From DAHUXD01 sp963736455 (GTDB lineage Bacteria > Acidobacteriota > Thermoanaerobaculia > UBA5066 > Gp7-AA6): 64,000 bases of DNA. Under the pieces are notes generated by a model. It was not told the DNA's origin. It saw only the letters and a program-made list of their open reading frames with translations, and did no database searches. The position numbers and the translations under genes were made by a program. Location of the stretch: the NCBI GenBank assembly GCA_963736455.1, contig CAVTON010000001.1, positions 1 through 64,000 on the forward strand, written 5' to 3'. Positions 27,897-36,524 of the stretch are shown in pieces. Positions within the stretch are counted from its first letter, which is position 1, and each line of letters starts with the position of its first letter.

Positions 27897-29646
27897 GCGG
27901 GGCTTCCGGCGCGCCGGCGCCGCGGTGGTGCTGGCGGCGTCGTCGTTCTCGGCGGCTCCCCGCGAGAAGACCGTGGCGGTGTCGCCGGACGTTCGCGCGA
28001 CGATCTCCCCGGGCGACGAGATTTTCCTGTCCGTGCGCCCGCTGCCGAAGGAGAGCCTGGACGCCTTCGTCCGGCGCGTGACCGGAGACGCCCGGGCGAA
28101 GAGCGCGATTCGGTCCGCGAACGGCGGCCTGGCGCGGTGGAAGTCGTCGCGCGCGGTCCGCGTGCCGTATTCCCTTCTCGCGCCGGGCTACCGCGGGATG
28201 GCCGTCGCGGCTCTTTTTCCCGCGGATCGGGCGACCGCCGCGGGATGGGAGCATCGCGTGGCCTCGCCCTCGGGAAGGCCCGAGAGCCTCTGGCGGATCG
28301 CCGAATGGTTCGCGGGCGACGGCACGCGCTATCGCGACATCCGCGCGGCGGCATCGATCCCGTCGCTCGAGACCCGGGAGGGCCAGGTCGTGGTCGTGCC
28401 GGAACGCTGGCTCATCGAGCCGTTCCGCGGCGCGGTCCGGGAAGCGGCGGCCGCTCCGGCTCCGGACGCCGACGCCGGAACGCCGCAGCTCGAGTTCGGC
28501 GAAGACGCGCAGGGGCGCTATGCCCTCTATCGGCTGAAGAAGGGGGAGGCCCTCTACACCGCGGTCGTCGTCCGTTTCACGGGGCGCCTGCATGCCGAGG
28601 ACGTGAACGCCAAGGCCGCCGAGATCGCTGCCCGAAACGGCATCACCGACGTCCACGCGATGCCGGTCGGTCTCGCGGTCAGGATCCCGGTCGCCGATTT
28701 GTCGCCGGAGTTTCGTCCTCCGGACGATCCCGAGCGCATCGAGGAGGAGAAGGACCGCCGCGAGGCGGCGCGGTTCTCCAACCGCGTGCATGCGGCGGAC
28801 CTGTCGGGGGTGACGCTGGTTCTCGACGCCGGCCACGGAGGCCGCGACACCGGCGCGCTCGTGGACGGCCTCGAGGAAGCCGCGTCGGTGTACGACATCG
28901 CCTGCCGGGTCGAGCGTCTCGTCAAGACCCGGACCCGCGCGCGCGTCGTCCCGACGGTCGGCCGGGACGCGCCATGCGAAAATCCGTCGGGAGACGCGGT
29001 GGGCTCCTCGCGGAGCGCCCGCGTCCTCACGACGCCTCCCTATGCGATCGAGGACGCGGCCGTCGGCGTGAACTTCCGGTGGTACCTGGCCAACTTCGTG
29101 TACAAGAACGTGCGAACGAACGGGGGCAAGGAGGATCGCACGGTCTTCCTCTCCCTCCATGCCGACTCTCTCCATCCGGCCGTCCGAGGCACGATGGTCT
29201 ACGTTCCGGGCGAGAAGTTCCTCAACGGCTCCTATGGCAAGGCCGGCGAACCGTACGACTCCCGGCTGGAGGTCCGCGCGGCGCCGCGCGTCTCGTTCAC
29301 CCATCGGGAAAAGATGCAGGCCGAAGGCATCTCGCGCGACCTGGCGGAGCACATCGTCTCCGCCTTCCGCGCCGCGGACCTTCCGCTCCACGCGTTCGAG
29401 CCGGTGCGGGGGCACGTCATCCGCGGCGGCGGCGAGTGGGTCCCGGCGATCCTGCGGTACAACCGCATCCCCGCGCGGGTGCTCGTCGAGATCTGCAATC
29501 TGAACAATCCCGAGGACCGGCGCCTGCTGCGGACGCGGAAGTACCGCGAGCGCGTGGCCGCGGCGCTGGTCGAGGCCCTGATCGACTTCTACGGCGGCGA
29601 AACCTCGCGGGGGACGGAAGTCTCCGCGGGCGGGACGAGCCCGTGA
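27871..29646 (+). CDS. N-acetylmuramoyl-L-alanine amidase (Amidase_3), secreted
   Basis: Zinc amidase predicted to cleave the lactyl-peptide bond of peptidoglycan during division or remodelling. The 591-residue protein has a basic, hydrophobic leader (to about residue 28), an N-terminal half of unclear fold that contains a LysM-like stretch (SLWRIAEWFAGDGTRYRDIR), a second such stretch, and the C-terminal catalytic domain: LVLDAGHGGRDTGA with the first zinc His, an acidic helix (EEAASVYDIACRVERL), FLSLHADS with the second His, and VLVEICNLNNPEDRRLL with the catalytic Glu. It overlaps gatA by 26 bp and is probably co-transcribed with gatCA. Confidence 0.88.
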   Translation: MPFLESRLRRGFRRAGAAVVLAASSFSAAPREKTVAVSPDVRATISPGDEIFLSVRPLPKESLDAFVRRVTGDARAKSAIRSANGGLARWKSSRAVRVPYSLLAPGYRGMAVAALFPADRATAAGWEHRVASPSGRPESLWRIAEWFAGDGTRYRDIRAAASIPSLETREGQVVVVPERWLIEPFRGAVREAAAAPAPDADAGTPQLEFGEDAQGRYALYRLKKGEALYTAVVVRFTGRLHAEDVNAKAAEIAARNGITDVHAMPVGLAVRIPVADLSPEFRPPDDPERIEEEKDRREAARFSNRVHAADLSGVTLVLDAGHGGRDTGALVDGLEEAASVYDIACRVERLVKTRTRARVVPTVGRDAPCENPSGDAVGSSRSARVLTTPPYAIEDAAVGVNFRWYLANFVYKNVRTNGGKEDRTVFLSLHADSLHPAVRGTMVYVPGEKFLNGSYGKAGEPYDSRLEVRAAPRVSFTHREKMQAEGISRDLAEHIVSAFRAADLPLHAFEPVRGHVIRGGGEWVPAILRYNRIPARVLVEICNLNNPEDRRLLRTRKYRERVAAALVEALIDFYGGETSRGTEVSAGGTSP

Positions 29647-29693
29647 GCCGGAGGGACGGGATCCGAAGGCGGCGCCTCGCGCGGCGGCGCGCG

Positions 29694-29699
29694 TATACT
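29694..29699 (+). promoter_or_regulatory. -10 box (TATACT) upstream of the TPR/carboxypeptidase-like gene
   Basis: TATACT ends 20 bases before the ATG at 29720; GGGAGGGCGGG between them is a good ribosome site. No clear -35 is seen. Confidence 0.4.
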
Positions 29700-29719
29700 C
29701 CGCGCTCGGGAGGGCGGGC

Positions 29720-30691
29720 ATGCGGTGGAGGGTGGGAGTTGCGGCGGCGCTGCTGACGGCGGGACTCTCGGGCGCTCTCGCCGCCCAGGACTGGCGGGGA
29801 GGGCGCGCCCGCGTCGAGGGCACCGTCAAGAACGAGAAGGGCGAGCCGATCGAGGGCTGCAAGGTGATGCTGCGCTGGGGGCGAAGCAGCCATGGCGGGC
29901 CCGATCTGACGACCGACGCCAAGGGGCACTTCGCGATCTTCGGAATCGCGGGAGGTCCCTGGGACGTCGACTTCGAGGCCGCGGGATACCAGACCCGGAA
30001 GATCAACGTCTCCCTGCAGGAGGGCGGCCGCAATCCACCGGTCGACGTGCAGCTCGAGCCGGCGCCTCAGGCACAGGCCCCGGCTCCGGCCGCCGCTCCC
30101 CAGGTCAGCGTCGGCGGCAAGAAGATCTCCAAGGAGACGGCCGACGCGATCGAGGCCGGTAACGCGGCGATGGAATCGAGGAACTGGGCCGCCGCGCGCG
30201 AGAGCTACCTGAAGGCTCTGGCGGAGCTTCCAGACAATGGCGCCCTGCTCGAACGAATCGCCGCGACCTATCTCGCCGACGGGAAGACCGACGACGCGCT
30301 CAAGTACGCGCACCAGGCGGCCGAAAAAGACCCGAACGATGCGAGCGCGTGGCGCATGGTCGCGGAGCTCGAATTGCAGAAGGGCAATCTGGACGCCGGC
30401 CGAGCGGCGCTCGACAAGGTCCCCGCCGACAAGATCACCGATCCGCAGCCGTACGTGAACCTGGGCATCCTGCTCATGAACAAGAAGGACCCCCGGGGCG
30501 CCCTCGGCGCCTTCGACAAGGCCATCGCGATCAAGGCCGACCAGGCGGACGCCTACTATTACCGGGGCCTCTGCCACATGCAGCTGAAGGAAAACGCCGA
30601 TGCACGGGCCGATCTGCAGAAGGCGCTCGAGCTCGCTCCAAACGGCCCCGACGCCAGGGACATCAAGGACCTCCTGAAGACGCTCTCCTGA
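29720..30691 (+). CDS. Secreted protein: carboxypeptidase-regulatory-like domain plus TPR repeats
   Basis: A 323-residue exported protein. A signal peptide (MRWRVGVAAALLTAGLSGALAAQ) is followed by a beta-sandwich of the carboxypeptidase regulatory type (RVEGTVKNEKGEPIEGCKVML, GHFAIFGIAGGPWDVDFEAAGY), a Pro/Ala linker near residues 115-130, and TPR repeats (WAAARESYLKALAELPDN, DPRGALGAFDKAIAIKADQA, ADARADLQKALELAPN). No catalytic residues are seen; a scaffold role at the cell envelope is inferred. A VWFA-type gene follows after 36 bp. Confidence 0.8.
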   Translation: MRWRVGVAAALLTAGLSGALAAQDWRGGRARVEGTVKNEKGEPIEGCKVMLRWGRSSHGGPDLTTDAKGHFAIFGIAGGPWDVDFEAAGYQTRKINVSLQEGGRNPPVDVQLEPAPQAQAPAPAAAPQVSVGGKKISKETADAIEAGNAAMESRNWAAARESYLKALAELPDNGALLERIAATYLADGKTDDALKYAHQAAEKDPNDASAWRMVAELELQKGNLDAGRAALDKVPADKITDPQPYVNLGILLMNKKDPRGALGAFDKAIAIKADQADAYYYRGLCHMQLKENADARADLQKALELAPNGPDARDIKDLLKTLS

Positions 30692-30703
30692 CCCGCGCCG
30701 GGG

Positions 30704-30709
30704 GATAAT
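30704..30709 (+). promoter_or_regulatory. Possible -10 box (GATAAT) before the VWFA gene
   Basis: GATAAT lies 18 bases before the ATG at 30728 in the 36-bp gap. It may give the VWFA gene its own promoter; the -35 is not obvious. Confidence 0.3.
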
Positions 30710-30727
30710 GGTCTCCGGCTCGAACCG

Positions 30728-32857
30728 ATGAGAGCCCTCACGATCCTCGCGCTCGCCGGAATCGTCTCCGCGGCGCCGCCGCCGGCCCGTCCGCAGGAGC
30801 CGGGCTCCGTCCACGAAAGCGCCGAAGTCTCTCTCGTCGAGGTGCCCGTGCGCGTGATCGGCCGTGACGGCCTGCCCGTCCGAGGCCTCACGGCCGACGC
30901 CTTCTCCCTCGAGGACGAGGGCAAGCGCCAGGCGATCGTCGGCTTCGACGCCGTCGATCTGGCCGACAAGACCCCGGGCGCGGCCGGGTCCTCGAGCCCC
31001 GCCGCCCGCCGCCGCTTCCTGATCCTCTTCGATCTCTCCTTCTCCCAGCCGAAGGCGATCGTGGGCGCGCGCAACGCCGCGAAGGAGTTCGTCTTGTCGG
31101 GCATGGGCGACCGGGATCTCGCGGCCGTCGCGACGTATTCCGTCGAGAAAGGCGTGAGGCTCCTCGTGACCTTCACGGCCGACCGCATCGAGCTCGCGCG
31201 CGCCGTCGACACGCTCGGACTCGAGACCTCCCGCGACAGCGGCGACCCGCTGGCGTTCGCCTTCGATCGGGCGGGCTCCCTGCCGCCGGGCGCCCTGCCC
31301 ACGTCGCGGCCCACGGGCAGCCGCGCCGACGTCGCGGGCCTCGTCGAGAGTCTGCAGTCGCTGTCGATTCTTCACCAGATGCGGGACGACGAATACGCCC
31401 GAGACCGCGTCCGCCACCTCTTCCAGTCCTTCCGCGAGCTCACGCAGGCTCTGGACACCGTCGAAGGGCGCAAGGACGTGATTTACCTGTCGGAGGGCTT
31501 TCGCGGGCGATATCTGGTGGGCGCGCCCGAGACCGAGGAAGAGCGCCAGTACCTGATTCACGGGGAGGTCTGGAAGGTCGATGCCGACAAGCGGTTCGGA
31601 TCGATCACTCTGCGCGAGGAGCTCGAGGGCCTGGGAGAAGTCTTCCGGCGCTCCGACTGCGTGATCCACGCCGTCGACATCGCCGGAATACGAGCCGAAA
31701 ACGACCCCGAGGGCGAGGGCGCGTCGATCGGACTGAGAGAGGGCGGCAACGCCCTGTACGAGATCGCCGCCGGGAGCGGGGGAGAGGTCTTTCGCAACGC
31801 CAATGACTTCGGCTCGGAGCTGACCCAGATCGTGCGGCAGACGAGCCTGGTGTACGTCCTGGCCTTCCGGCCCGGCCGGCCGGCCGAGGAGGGCCGCTTC
31901 CATGCGCTGAAGGTGAAGGTGTCGGTTCCGGGCGCGCGGGTGCTGGCACGCGCCGGCTACTACGACCGCCGTGGCTTCCGGCGCCTCTCGCCCCTCGAGC
32001 GGAGGCTCGTCGCGGCCGACGTCATCGCCAACGAGATCCCGTCCGACGAGATCCCGGCGCGCGTCCTGGCGGTTCCGTTCGCCGGTTCGGGAGGCGAGGC
32101 CACCGTCCCGGTCCTGCTCGAGATTCCGGGGCCGGCGCTGCTCGAGGGGGACCGGAGCGAGAAGCTCCAGGCCGAGGTCTACGCGTACGCCTTCGACGAG
32201 CAGGGGCGTCTGGCCGACTACTTCGTCCGCACGCTGACGGCCGATGTCGCGAAGACCCGGGAACGCCTGCTCGCCGGAGGGGTGCGGTACTTCGGCGCGC
32301 TGCGCCTCCCGCCCGGCGCCTACCGCCTGCGAACGCTGGTGCGCAACGCTTCGACCGGGCGGATGGGCTTTGCCGTCGCGCCGCTCCAGGTGCCGGGATT
32401 TTCGGCGCAGGAGCCGTACCTGCTTCCGCCGGTTTTCCTCGAACGGTCCGACGCGTGGCTGTCGGTCGGGGGAAGCGGCCCCGGCGAATCCGACGGAGAG
32501 ATGCCGGGAGTCTTCGCCAAGCTGCCCACGGACGGGATGACCCCGGCGGCCCTCGCGAGCGTCGAGCCCGGCGCCGCGTCCCGGGTCTGCCTGGTCGCAT
32601 ATCACTTCGACGCGGGCGAGCGGGAAGAGCTGAAGCTCGGGAGTCAGATCCTGGGGGCGGACGGTCGGCCGCTCCAGACCGCCCGGCTCGCGGTCATCGG
32701 CAGCACGGTGGCGCAGGCCGACGGCCGCCGGATGCTTCTGGTCTCGTTCTCCGCCCCGGCCGGCCTCCCTCCCGGCCGCTATGGCCTTCGCGTGTTCCTC
32801 CAGGGCGCCTCCGGCGGTGTGACGCGGCAGGCCACCGCTGCCTTCCAGGTCCCTTGA
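30728..32857 (+). CDS. Secreted VWFA-domain protein
   Basis: A 709-residue protein of the VWFA-related type common in Acidobacteriota. A short signal peptide (MRALTILALAGIVSAAPPPA) precedes a domain with VPVRVIGRDGLPVRGLTADAF, then the von Willebrand A fold with a perfect MIDAS DxSxS (DLSFS in LILFDLSFSQ, near residue 104), VIYLSEGFRGR and VIHAVDIAG, and SLVYVLAFRP. The C-terminal third is a set of beta-rich segments. MIDAS folds bind protein ligands through a divalent metal; the ligand here is unknown. Its TGA overlaps the TTG of the next gene. Confidence 0.82.
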   Translation: MRALTILALAGIVSAAPPPARPQEPGSVHESAEVSLVEVPVRVIGRDGLPVRGLTADAFSLEDEGKRQAIVGFDAVDLADKTPGAAGSSSPAARRRFLILFDLSFSQPKAIVGARNAAKEFVLSGMGDRDLAAVATYSVEKGVRLLVTFTADRIELARAVDTLGLETSRDSGDPLAFAFDRAGSLPPGALPTSRPTGSRADVAGLVESLQSLSILHQMRDDEYARDRVRHLFQSFRELTQALDTVEGRKDVIYLSEGFRGRYLVGAPETEEERQYLIHGEVWKVDADKRFGSITLREELEGLGEVFRRSDCVIHAVDIAGIRAENDPEGEGASIGLREGGNALYEIAAGSGGEVFRNANDFGSELTQIVRQTSLVYVLAFRPGRPAEEGRFHALKVKVSVPGARVLARAGYYDRRGFRRLSPLERRLVAADVIANEIPSDEIPARVLAVPFAGSGGEATVPVLLEIPGPALLEGDRSEKLQAEVYAYAFDEQGRLADYFVRTLTADVAKTRERLLAGGVRYFGALRLPPGAYRLRTLVRNASTGRMGFAVAPLQVPGFSAQEPYLLPPVFLERSDAWLSVGGSGPGESDGEMPGVFAKLPTDGMTPAALASVEPGAASRVCLVAYHFDAGEREELKLGSQILGADGRPLQTARLAVIGSTVAQADGRRMLLVSFSAPAGLPPGRYGLRVFLQGASGGVTRQATAAFQVP

Positions 32858-34110
32858 TCGCGCTCGGGGTCCTCGCCGCGGTCGCCCTCCGTGCCGGCGC
32901 GGAGATCTCGTCGGCGCAGGTTCCGGCGCCGGGCCCTCCGCGCGACCGCGCGATCGCCGAGTTACACGGCCGCGCGGAGGGCGCGGCACCCGGCTCGCAC
33001 GAGGCCGGCGTCCTCGCCGGCGAGCTCGAGCGTTTCGGCTCCGCGTATCTCGCCGAGGGGGACACCGGCAGAGCGTCCGAGCTGTTGTCCGAGGCCTATG
33101 CGCTCGACGAGGAAAACGGGCTGGTGCTCGCCGAGCTGACGCTCTGCTACCTGCGGGCCGAGGAGTTCGATGCGGCGAGGTTCTACCTGCGGCGGGCGCA
33201 GGAGCGGGTGACCCACGCACCGCCCGAGATCTACGGAGTCCTTGGTGACGTGTATTTCGGTCTTCACCGGCTCGACGACGCGGTCTTCGCGTGGGAGGAC
33301 TTCGTGCGCTTCGGTGGCTCGGATCCCGCCCTTCTCTCGCGGCTCGCGCGTGCGCGGCAGGAGCTCGCGGTCTCCCGAGGCCAGAGGTCGCTGACCCTCG
33401 ATCACTTCACGCTCTACGCCGATCCCGGCGTGGACGAAGGCATCGTCGAGGCCGCCGGCGCCGATCTCGAGGCCGCGTACCCGTGGCAGTCGGAGCTGCT
33501 GGGCGCGGGGCTGGCGGGGCGACAGGTCGTGGTCCTCTACGGCGGCCGCGCGTACTTCTCGCTCGTCTCGGTTCCCGACTGGAGCTCCGGGCTCTTCGAC
33601 GGGAAGATCCGGATTTCGGTCGAGCCGGGCGTCGAGACCTCCGGAGCCCTCGCGGCCGTTCTCCGGCACGAGCTCGCCCATGCTCTGCTTCGGCAGAGCG
33701 CGGGCGACCGGCTGCCGGGGTGGTTCCACGAGGGGCTCGCGCAATGGTGCGAAGGGCGGCGGATCCCCGTCCGCGAGATCCGCGAGGCGGTGGGTCCTCG
33801 AGCATCCGCGAGCGCCCAGGACCTGAACCGCGCGCTCTCGGGCCGCCGGACGCGCGCGGCGGCCCGGTCGAGCTACTCCCAGGCGCTGTCGATCGTCGAG
33901 TACCTGGTCGCGGCGCACGGTCCCGGAGCGATCTCTTGCCTCGTCGAGGCGACGGCGAGCCGGGGCTCGTTCGGCGACGCCCTGATCTCGGAAACGGGTC
34001 TGTCGGAGGAGGAGCTGTTCGCGCGTTGGAGGAGGTGGGCGCAGCTTCCGCGCAACACCCGGAGCGCGGCGTCGGGCTCGCCTACTTCCATCCCTCGTTC
34101 AGAAAGCTGA
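32854..34110 (+). CDS. TPR plus gluzincin (HExxH) metallopeptidase-like protein
   Basis: A 418-residue protein starting at TTG 32854 (TTGA overlap with the VWFA gene). It has a hydrophobic leader (MIALGVLAAVALRAGAEIS), a TPR-like helical region (residues 40-150), and a peptidase MA-like domain with HELAH (residues about 271-275) and a downstream WFHEGLAQW supplying the likely third ligand and second motif. The spacing fits a zinc metallopeptidase anchored or exported outside the cytoplasm. Its 3' end overlaps the convergent gene by 29 bp. Substrate unknown. Confidence 0.8.
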   Translation: MIALGVLAAVALRAGAEISSAQVPAPGPPRDRAIAELHGRAEGAAPGSHEAGVLAGELERFGSAYLAEGDTGRASELLSEAYALDEENGLVLAELTLCYLRAEEFDAARFYLRRAQERVTHAPPEIYGVLGDVYFGLHRLDDAVFAWEDFVRFGGSDPALLSRLARARQELAVSRGQRSLTLDHFTLYADPGVDEGIVEAAGADLEAAYPWQSELLGAGLAGRQVVVLYGGRAYFSLVSVPDWSSGLFDGKIRISVEPGVETSGALAAVLRHELAHALLRQSAGDRLPGWFHEGLAQWCEGRRIPVREIREAVGPRASASAQDLNRALSGRRTRAAARSSYSQALSIVEYLVAAHGPGAISCLVEATASRGSFGDALISETGLSEEELFARWRRWAQLPRNTRSAASGSPTSIPRSES

Positions 34111-35455
34111 CCCAGGCGGGATCGGTGGCGATCGGAAGATACGGGGGCTCCGCGCGGAGGGCCGAGCGGTCGAGCTTGCCCTGCGCGTCGAGGGGACGGA
34201 GCGCGGCGACGGCGGCGGCGGCGTTCCCGGCTCGCGCATAGATCTGCGCCTCCAGCTCCGACTTGCGCCAGTCCTCTCCGACGAGGGCCCGCGCCGACGC
34301 GATCGCGGCCACGGCCGCGTCCGGGTTTCCGAGGTTGATCTGGACCACGGCCAGCGCCGCGAGACTGTCGGGATCGGGCCCGGCCTCGCGCAGATACCAG
34401 CGGAGCCGCTCGAGAGCGTCGGCGTTGCGTCCCTCGGCCAGGGCCATGGAGCCGAGCTCTCGGGCGCCGCCGGGCGCCGGCGGCTTCGCGGCCACGGCCC
34501 TCGCGAAGTCGGCGGCCGCCTCCGCGATGGCCCCGCGGCTGCGCGCGGAGAGTCCCATCTGGTATTCGATCGGCCCGGCCGGGGCGCCGCCGTCGAGCGC
34601 CTGCTTCCATGCGGCGAGGGCGTCCTCCGTCCGCCCCTCGGCCTGGGCCGCGAGCGCGTCCTTCTCGAACTGGCGCCAGGGCTGGGGCGGGCTCTCGGCC
34701 AGGGCGTATCGCTCCGAGAGGGCGCGCTCGACGGCGAGCGAACCGTCGAGAAGAAACAGCAGGGCGGGAACGGCGGCGGCCCAGAGGACCGAACGCCGCC
34801 GGGGCGGCAGGCGGCGGACGAAGACGGCGACGATGATCGCAATGGCGATCAGGCCCGCCACGCGCGGCAGCGCGCGTGCTCGGGCTTCGCTCGCGGTGTT
34901 GCGGCGTCGGACGGGGTCAGGACCGAGCAGGCGTCCGACCTCCGCCGCGAGGGACAGCCCGGGGTCGACCAGCATGATGTCCTCGACGGTCCAGCCCTTC
35001 GGAGTCGGCCGGACGGTCCAGCGCGTCTTCAGCGTGGAGCTCCCGTATCGCAGGCCGAGATCCGCCAGGAGAGTGCCGCCGGCGGAGTCGGCGACCGATG
35101 CCCAGGCGATCTCGCCGGACGTACCGGGCGGGGGAGCGAGGGCCTGAGCGAAATGGTCCCGGACGGCTCCGCGCAGGAGCTCCTGCTGGCGGCCCGTCAG
35201 CCCGGTCCAGACGTCGGCGCCGAGGAGCCGCCGCAGGATTCCGTCGGTGTCGATGGAATCGAGGAAGATCTTCGGCGGACCGTGCAGCGCGGCGAGGGCG
35301 CTCCGGCGCGCAAAGTCCGCCGCTTCCTCGGCTTGCGGCCCGGAGGCCGGCTGCTGCTCTGCGAGGAGGGGAAGAGCGGCGATGCAGAGCGCCGCCGCGA
35401 GGGCGGTGCGGGCGGGTCGTCGTCTCGGGGGGCGGCCCTCCGTGACTTTTTCCAT
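34082..35455 (-). CDS. Membrane TPR-repeat protein, function unknown
   Basis: A 457-residue protein starting at ATG 35455 (GAGG three bases upstream). It has an N-terminal signal or anchor (LAAALCIAALPLLAEQ), a soluble domain of about 130 residues (ADFARRSALAALHGPP, SSTLKTRWTVRPTPKGWTVEDIMLVD) that loosely recalls MlaC-type lipid-transport auxiliaries, two hydrophobic helices (VAGLIAIAIIVAVFVRRL and SVLWAAAVPALLFLLDG), and a C-terminal TPR-like region. The MlaC resemblance is only an impression. The 69-bp tandem array lies immediately upstream. Confidence 0.7.
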   Translation of the reverse strand: MEKVTEGRPPRRRPARTALAAALCIAALPLLAEQQPASGPQAEEAADFARRSALAALHGPPKIFLDSIDTDGILRRLLGADVWTGLTGRQQELLRGAVRDHFAQALAPPPGTSGEIAWASVADSAGGTLLADLGLRYGSSTLKTRWTVRPTPKGWTVEDIMLVDPGLSLAAEVGRLLGPDPVRRRNTASEARARALPRVAGLIAIAIIVAVFVRRLPPRRRSVLWAAAVPALLFLLDGSLAVERALSERYALAESPPQPWRQFEKDALAAQAEGRTEDALAAWKQALDGGAPAGPIEYQMGLSARSRGAIAEAAADFARAVAAKPPAPGGARELGSMALAEGRNADALERLRWYLREAGPDPDSLAALAVVQINLGNPDAAVAAIASARALVGEDWRKSELEAQIYARAGNAAAAVAALRPLDAQGKLDRSALRAEPPYLPIATDPAWVSFLNEGWK

Positions 35456-35460
35456 TCGCC

Positions 35461-35790
35461 TCACCGCCCTCGCTCCGCTCGGCCGGAGAGGCGACGCGGC
35501 GTTTTCCCGCCGCGGCAATTCTTTCGACTCCCGGCCCTCGGTGCCCTCGGCCCGGAAGCCGACGCGGCGTTTTCCCGCCGCGGCTGGTCTTTTCGGCGTC
35601 CGGCCCTCGCTCCGCTCGGCCCGGAAGCCGACGCGGCGTTTTCCCGCCGCGGCTGGTCTTTTCGGCGTCCGGCCCTCGCTCCGCTCGGCCCGGAAGCCGA
35701 CGCGGCGTTTTCCCGCCGCGGCTGGTCTTTTCGGCGTCCGGCCCTCGCTCCGCTCGGCCCGGAAGCCGACGCGGCGTTTTCCCGCCGCGT
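35461..35790. repeat. Tandem array of a 69-bp repeat (about 4.5 copies)
   Basis: Five copies of the core GACGCGGCGTTTTCCCGCCG begin at 35493, 35561, 35630, 35699 and 35768 (spacing 68, 69, 69, 69). The middle units look identical; the first is diverged and the last is cut by the stop codon of the winged-helix/FHA gene. Each unit contains a hairpin CGCGGCG-TTTTCC-CGCCGCG and the segment CCCTCGCTCCGCTCGGCCC. The array fills the 334-bp gap between two minus-strand genes. Because 69 is a multiple of three, frames stay open through it and create spurious long ORFs. It is not a CRISPR, since there are no spacers. Confidence 0.92.
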
Positions 35791-36446
35791 CAATGTCCCG
35801 TCGCCGTCTCGGTCGAGGCCGGCTTTTCGTGGATCTTGAGCGTCATCGGAACGCTGCCCACGCGCAGCTCGTCTCCGTCCCGCAGGGCGACCGGCGAGGT
35901 GAGGCGGATGCCGTTGACGAAGGTCCCGTTCTTCGAGCCGAGATCCTCGAGCGTCGCCAGTCCCTCGGCGATCATGAGGCGCGCGTGCCGGCGCGAGACG
36001 CTCTGCGCATCGATCCACACGAGCGAATCGGCGCCTCGGCCGAGGATGTTCTCGCCGTCGGACAACGCGACCTCCCGCTGGCCCCAGATGAGCCGGAAGA
36101 CGTGGCCGTTTCCCGGATCCGGCCGGCCGTTCCGGTGGAGCGCGGCGGCTTCTCCGGAGAACGAGTACCCGTATCCGTAGACGGTCCGGATGAATTCGGG
36201 ACTGTGCGCGGCGTCGCCGATGGCGTGGCGGACCTCCGCGATCAGAGTCGGAAGGTTGACGTCGGAGACGACGCTGTCGGGCCAGAGGCGGCGGTGCAGC
36301 TCGGCTTTCGGCACGGCCCGGGGGCGCGCTTCGAGGAGGACCTGGAGAAGCCGGAAGGCCTTGGGCGAGATCGCGACGGGTCGGTCCTGGCGGGTGAGCG
36401 CCCGGCTCTCGGTGTCGAGAAGGAGCGCACCGAAACGGAAGGTCAT
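35790..36446 (-). CDS. Winged-helix (OmpR-type) plus FHA domain protein
   Basis: A 218-residue protein. Residues 1-95 are an OmpR/PhoB-type winged helix (FRFGALLLDTESRALTR, ISPKAFRLLQVLLEARPRAV, FIRTVYGYGYSF), normally a DNA-binding effector. Residues 110-205 are an FHA domain (LGRGADSLVWIDAQSVSRRHARL, DLGSKNGTFVNG) that binds phosphothreonine. It has no receiver domain, so regulation is more likely by a Ser/Thr kinase such as that encoded at 61562-63751 than by a histidine kinase. The ATG at 36446 is preceded by TATAGT. The stop lies within the last copy of the 69-bp repeat. Confidence 0.88.
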   Translation of the reverse strand: MTFRFGALLLDTESRALTRQDRPVAISPKAFRLLQVLLEARPRAVPKAELHRRLWPDSVVSDVNLPTLIAEVRHAIGDAAHSPEFIRTVYGYGYSFSGEAAALHRNGRPDPGNGHVFRLIWGQREVALSDGENILGRGADSLVWIDAQSVSRRHARLMIAEGLATLEDLGSKNGTFVNGIRLTSPVALRDGDELRVGSVPMTLKIHEKPASTETATGH

Positions 36447-36461
36447 GGCGCCAAGCAAAAC

Positions 36462-36467
36462 ACTATA
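36462..36467 (-). promoter_or_regulatory. -10 box (TATAGT) of the winged-helix/FHA gene
   Basis: TATAGT on the minus strand ends 15 bases before the ATG at 36446, predicting a leader of only about eight bases. Confidence 0.5.
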
Positions 36468-36524
36468 CGCCCCCGGAGACTTCCCCCCGAGGACGAGCGC
36501 CTCGGCCGCGGGGATGAAGGCGTC

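Noticed and set aside
35461..35790. CRISPR array
   Set aside because: The repeats are contiguous with no unique spacers, and no cas genes are present.
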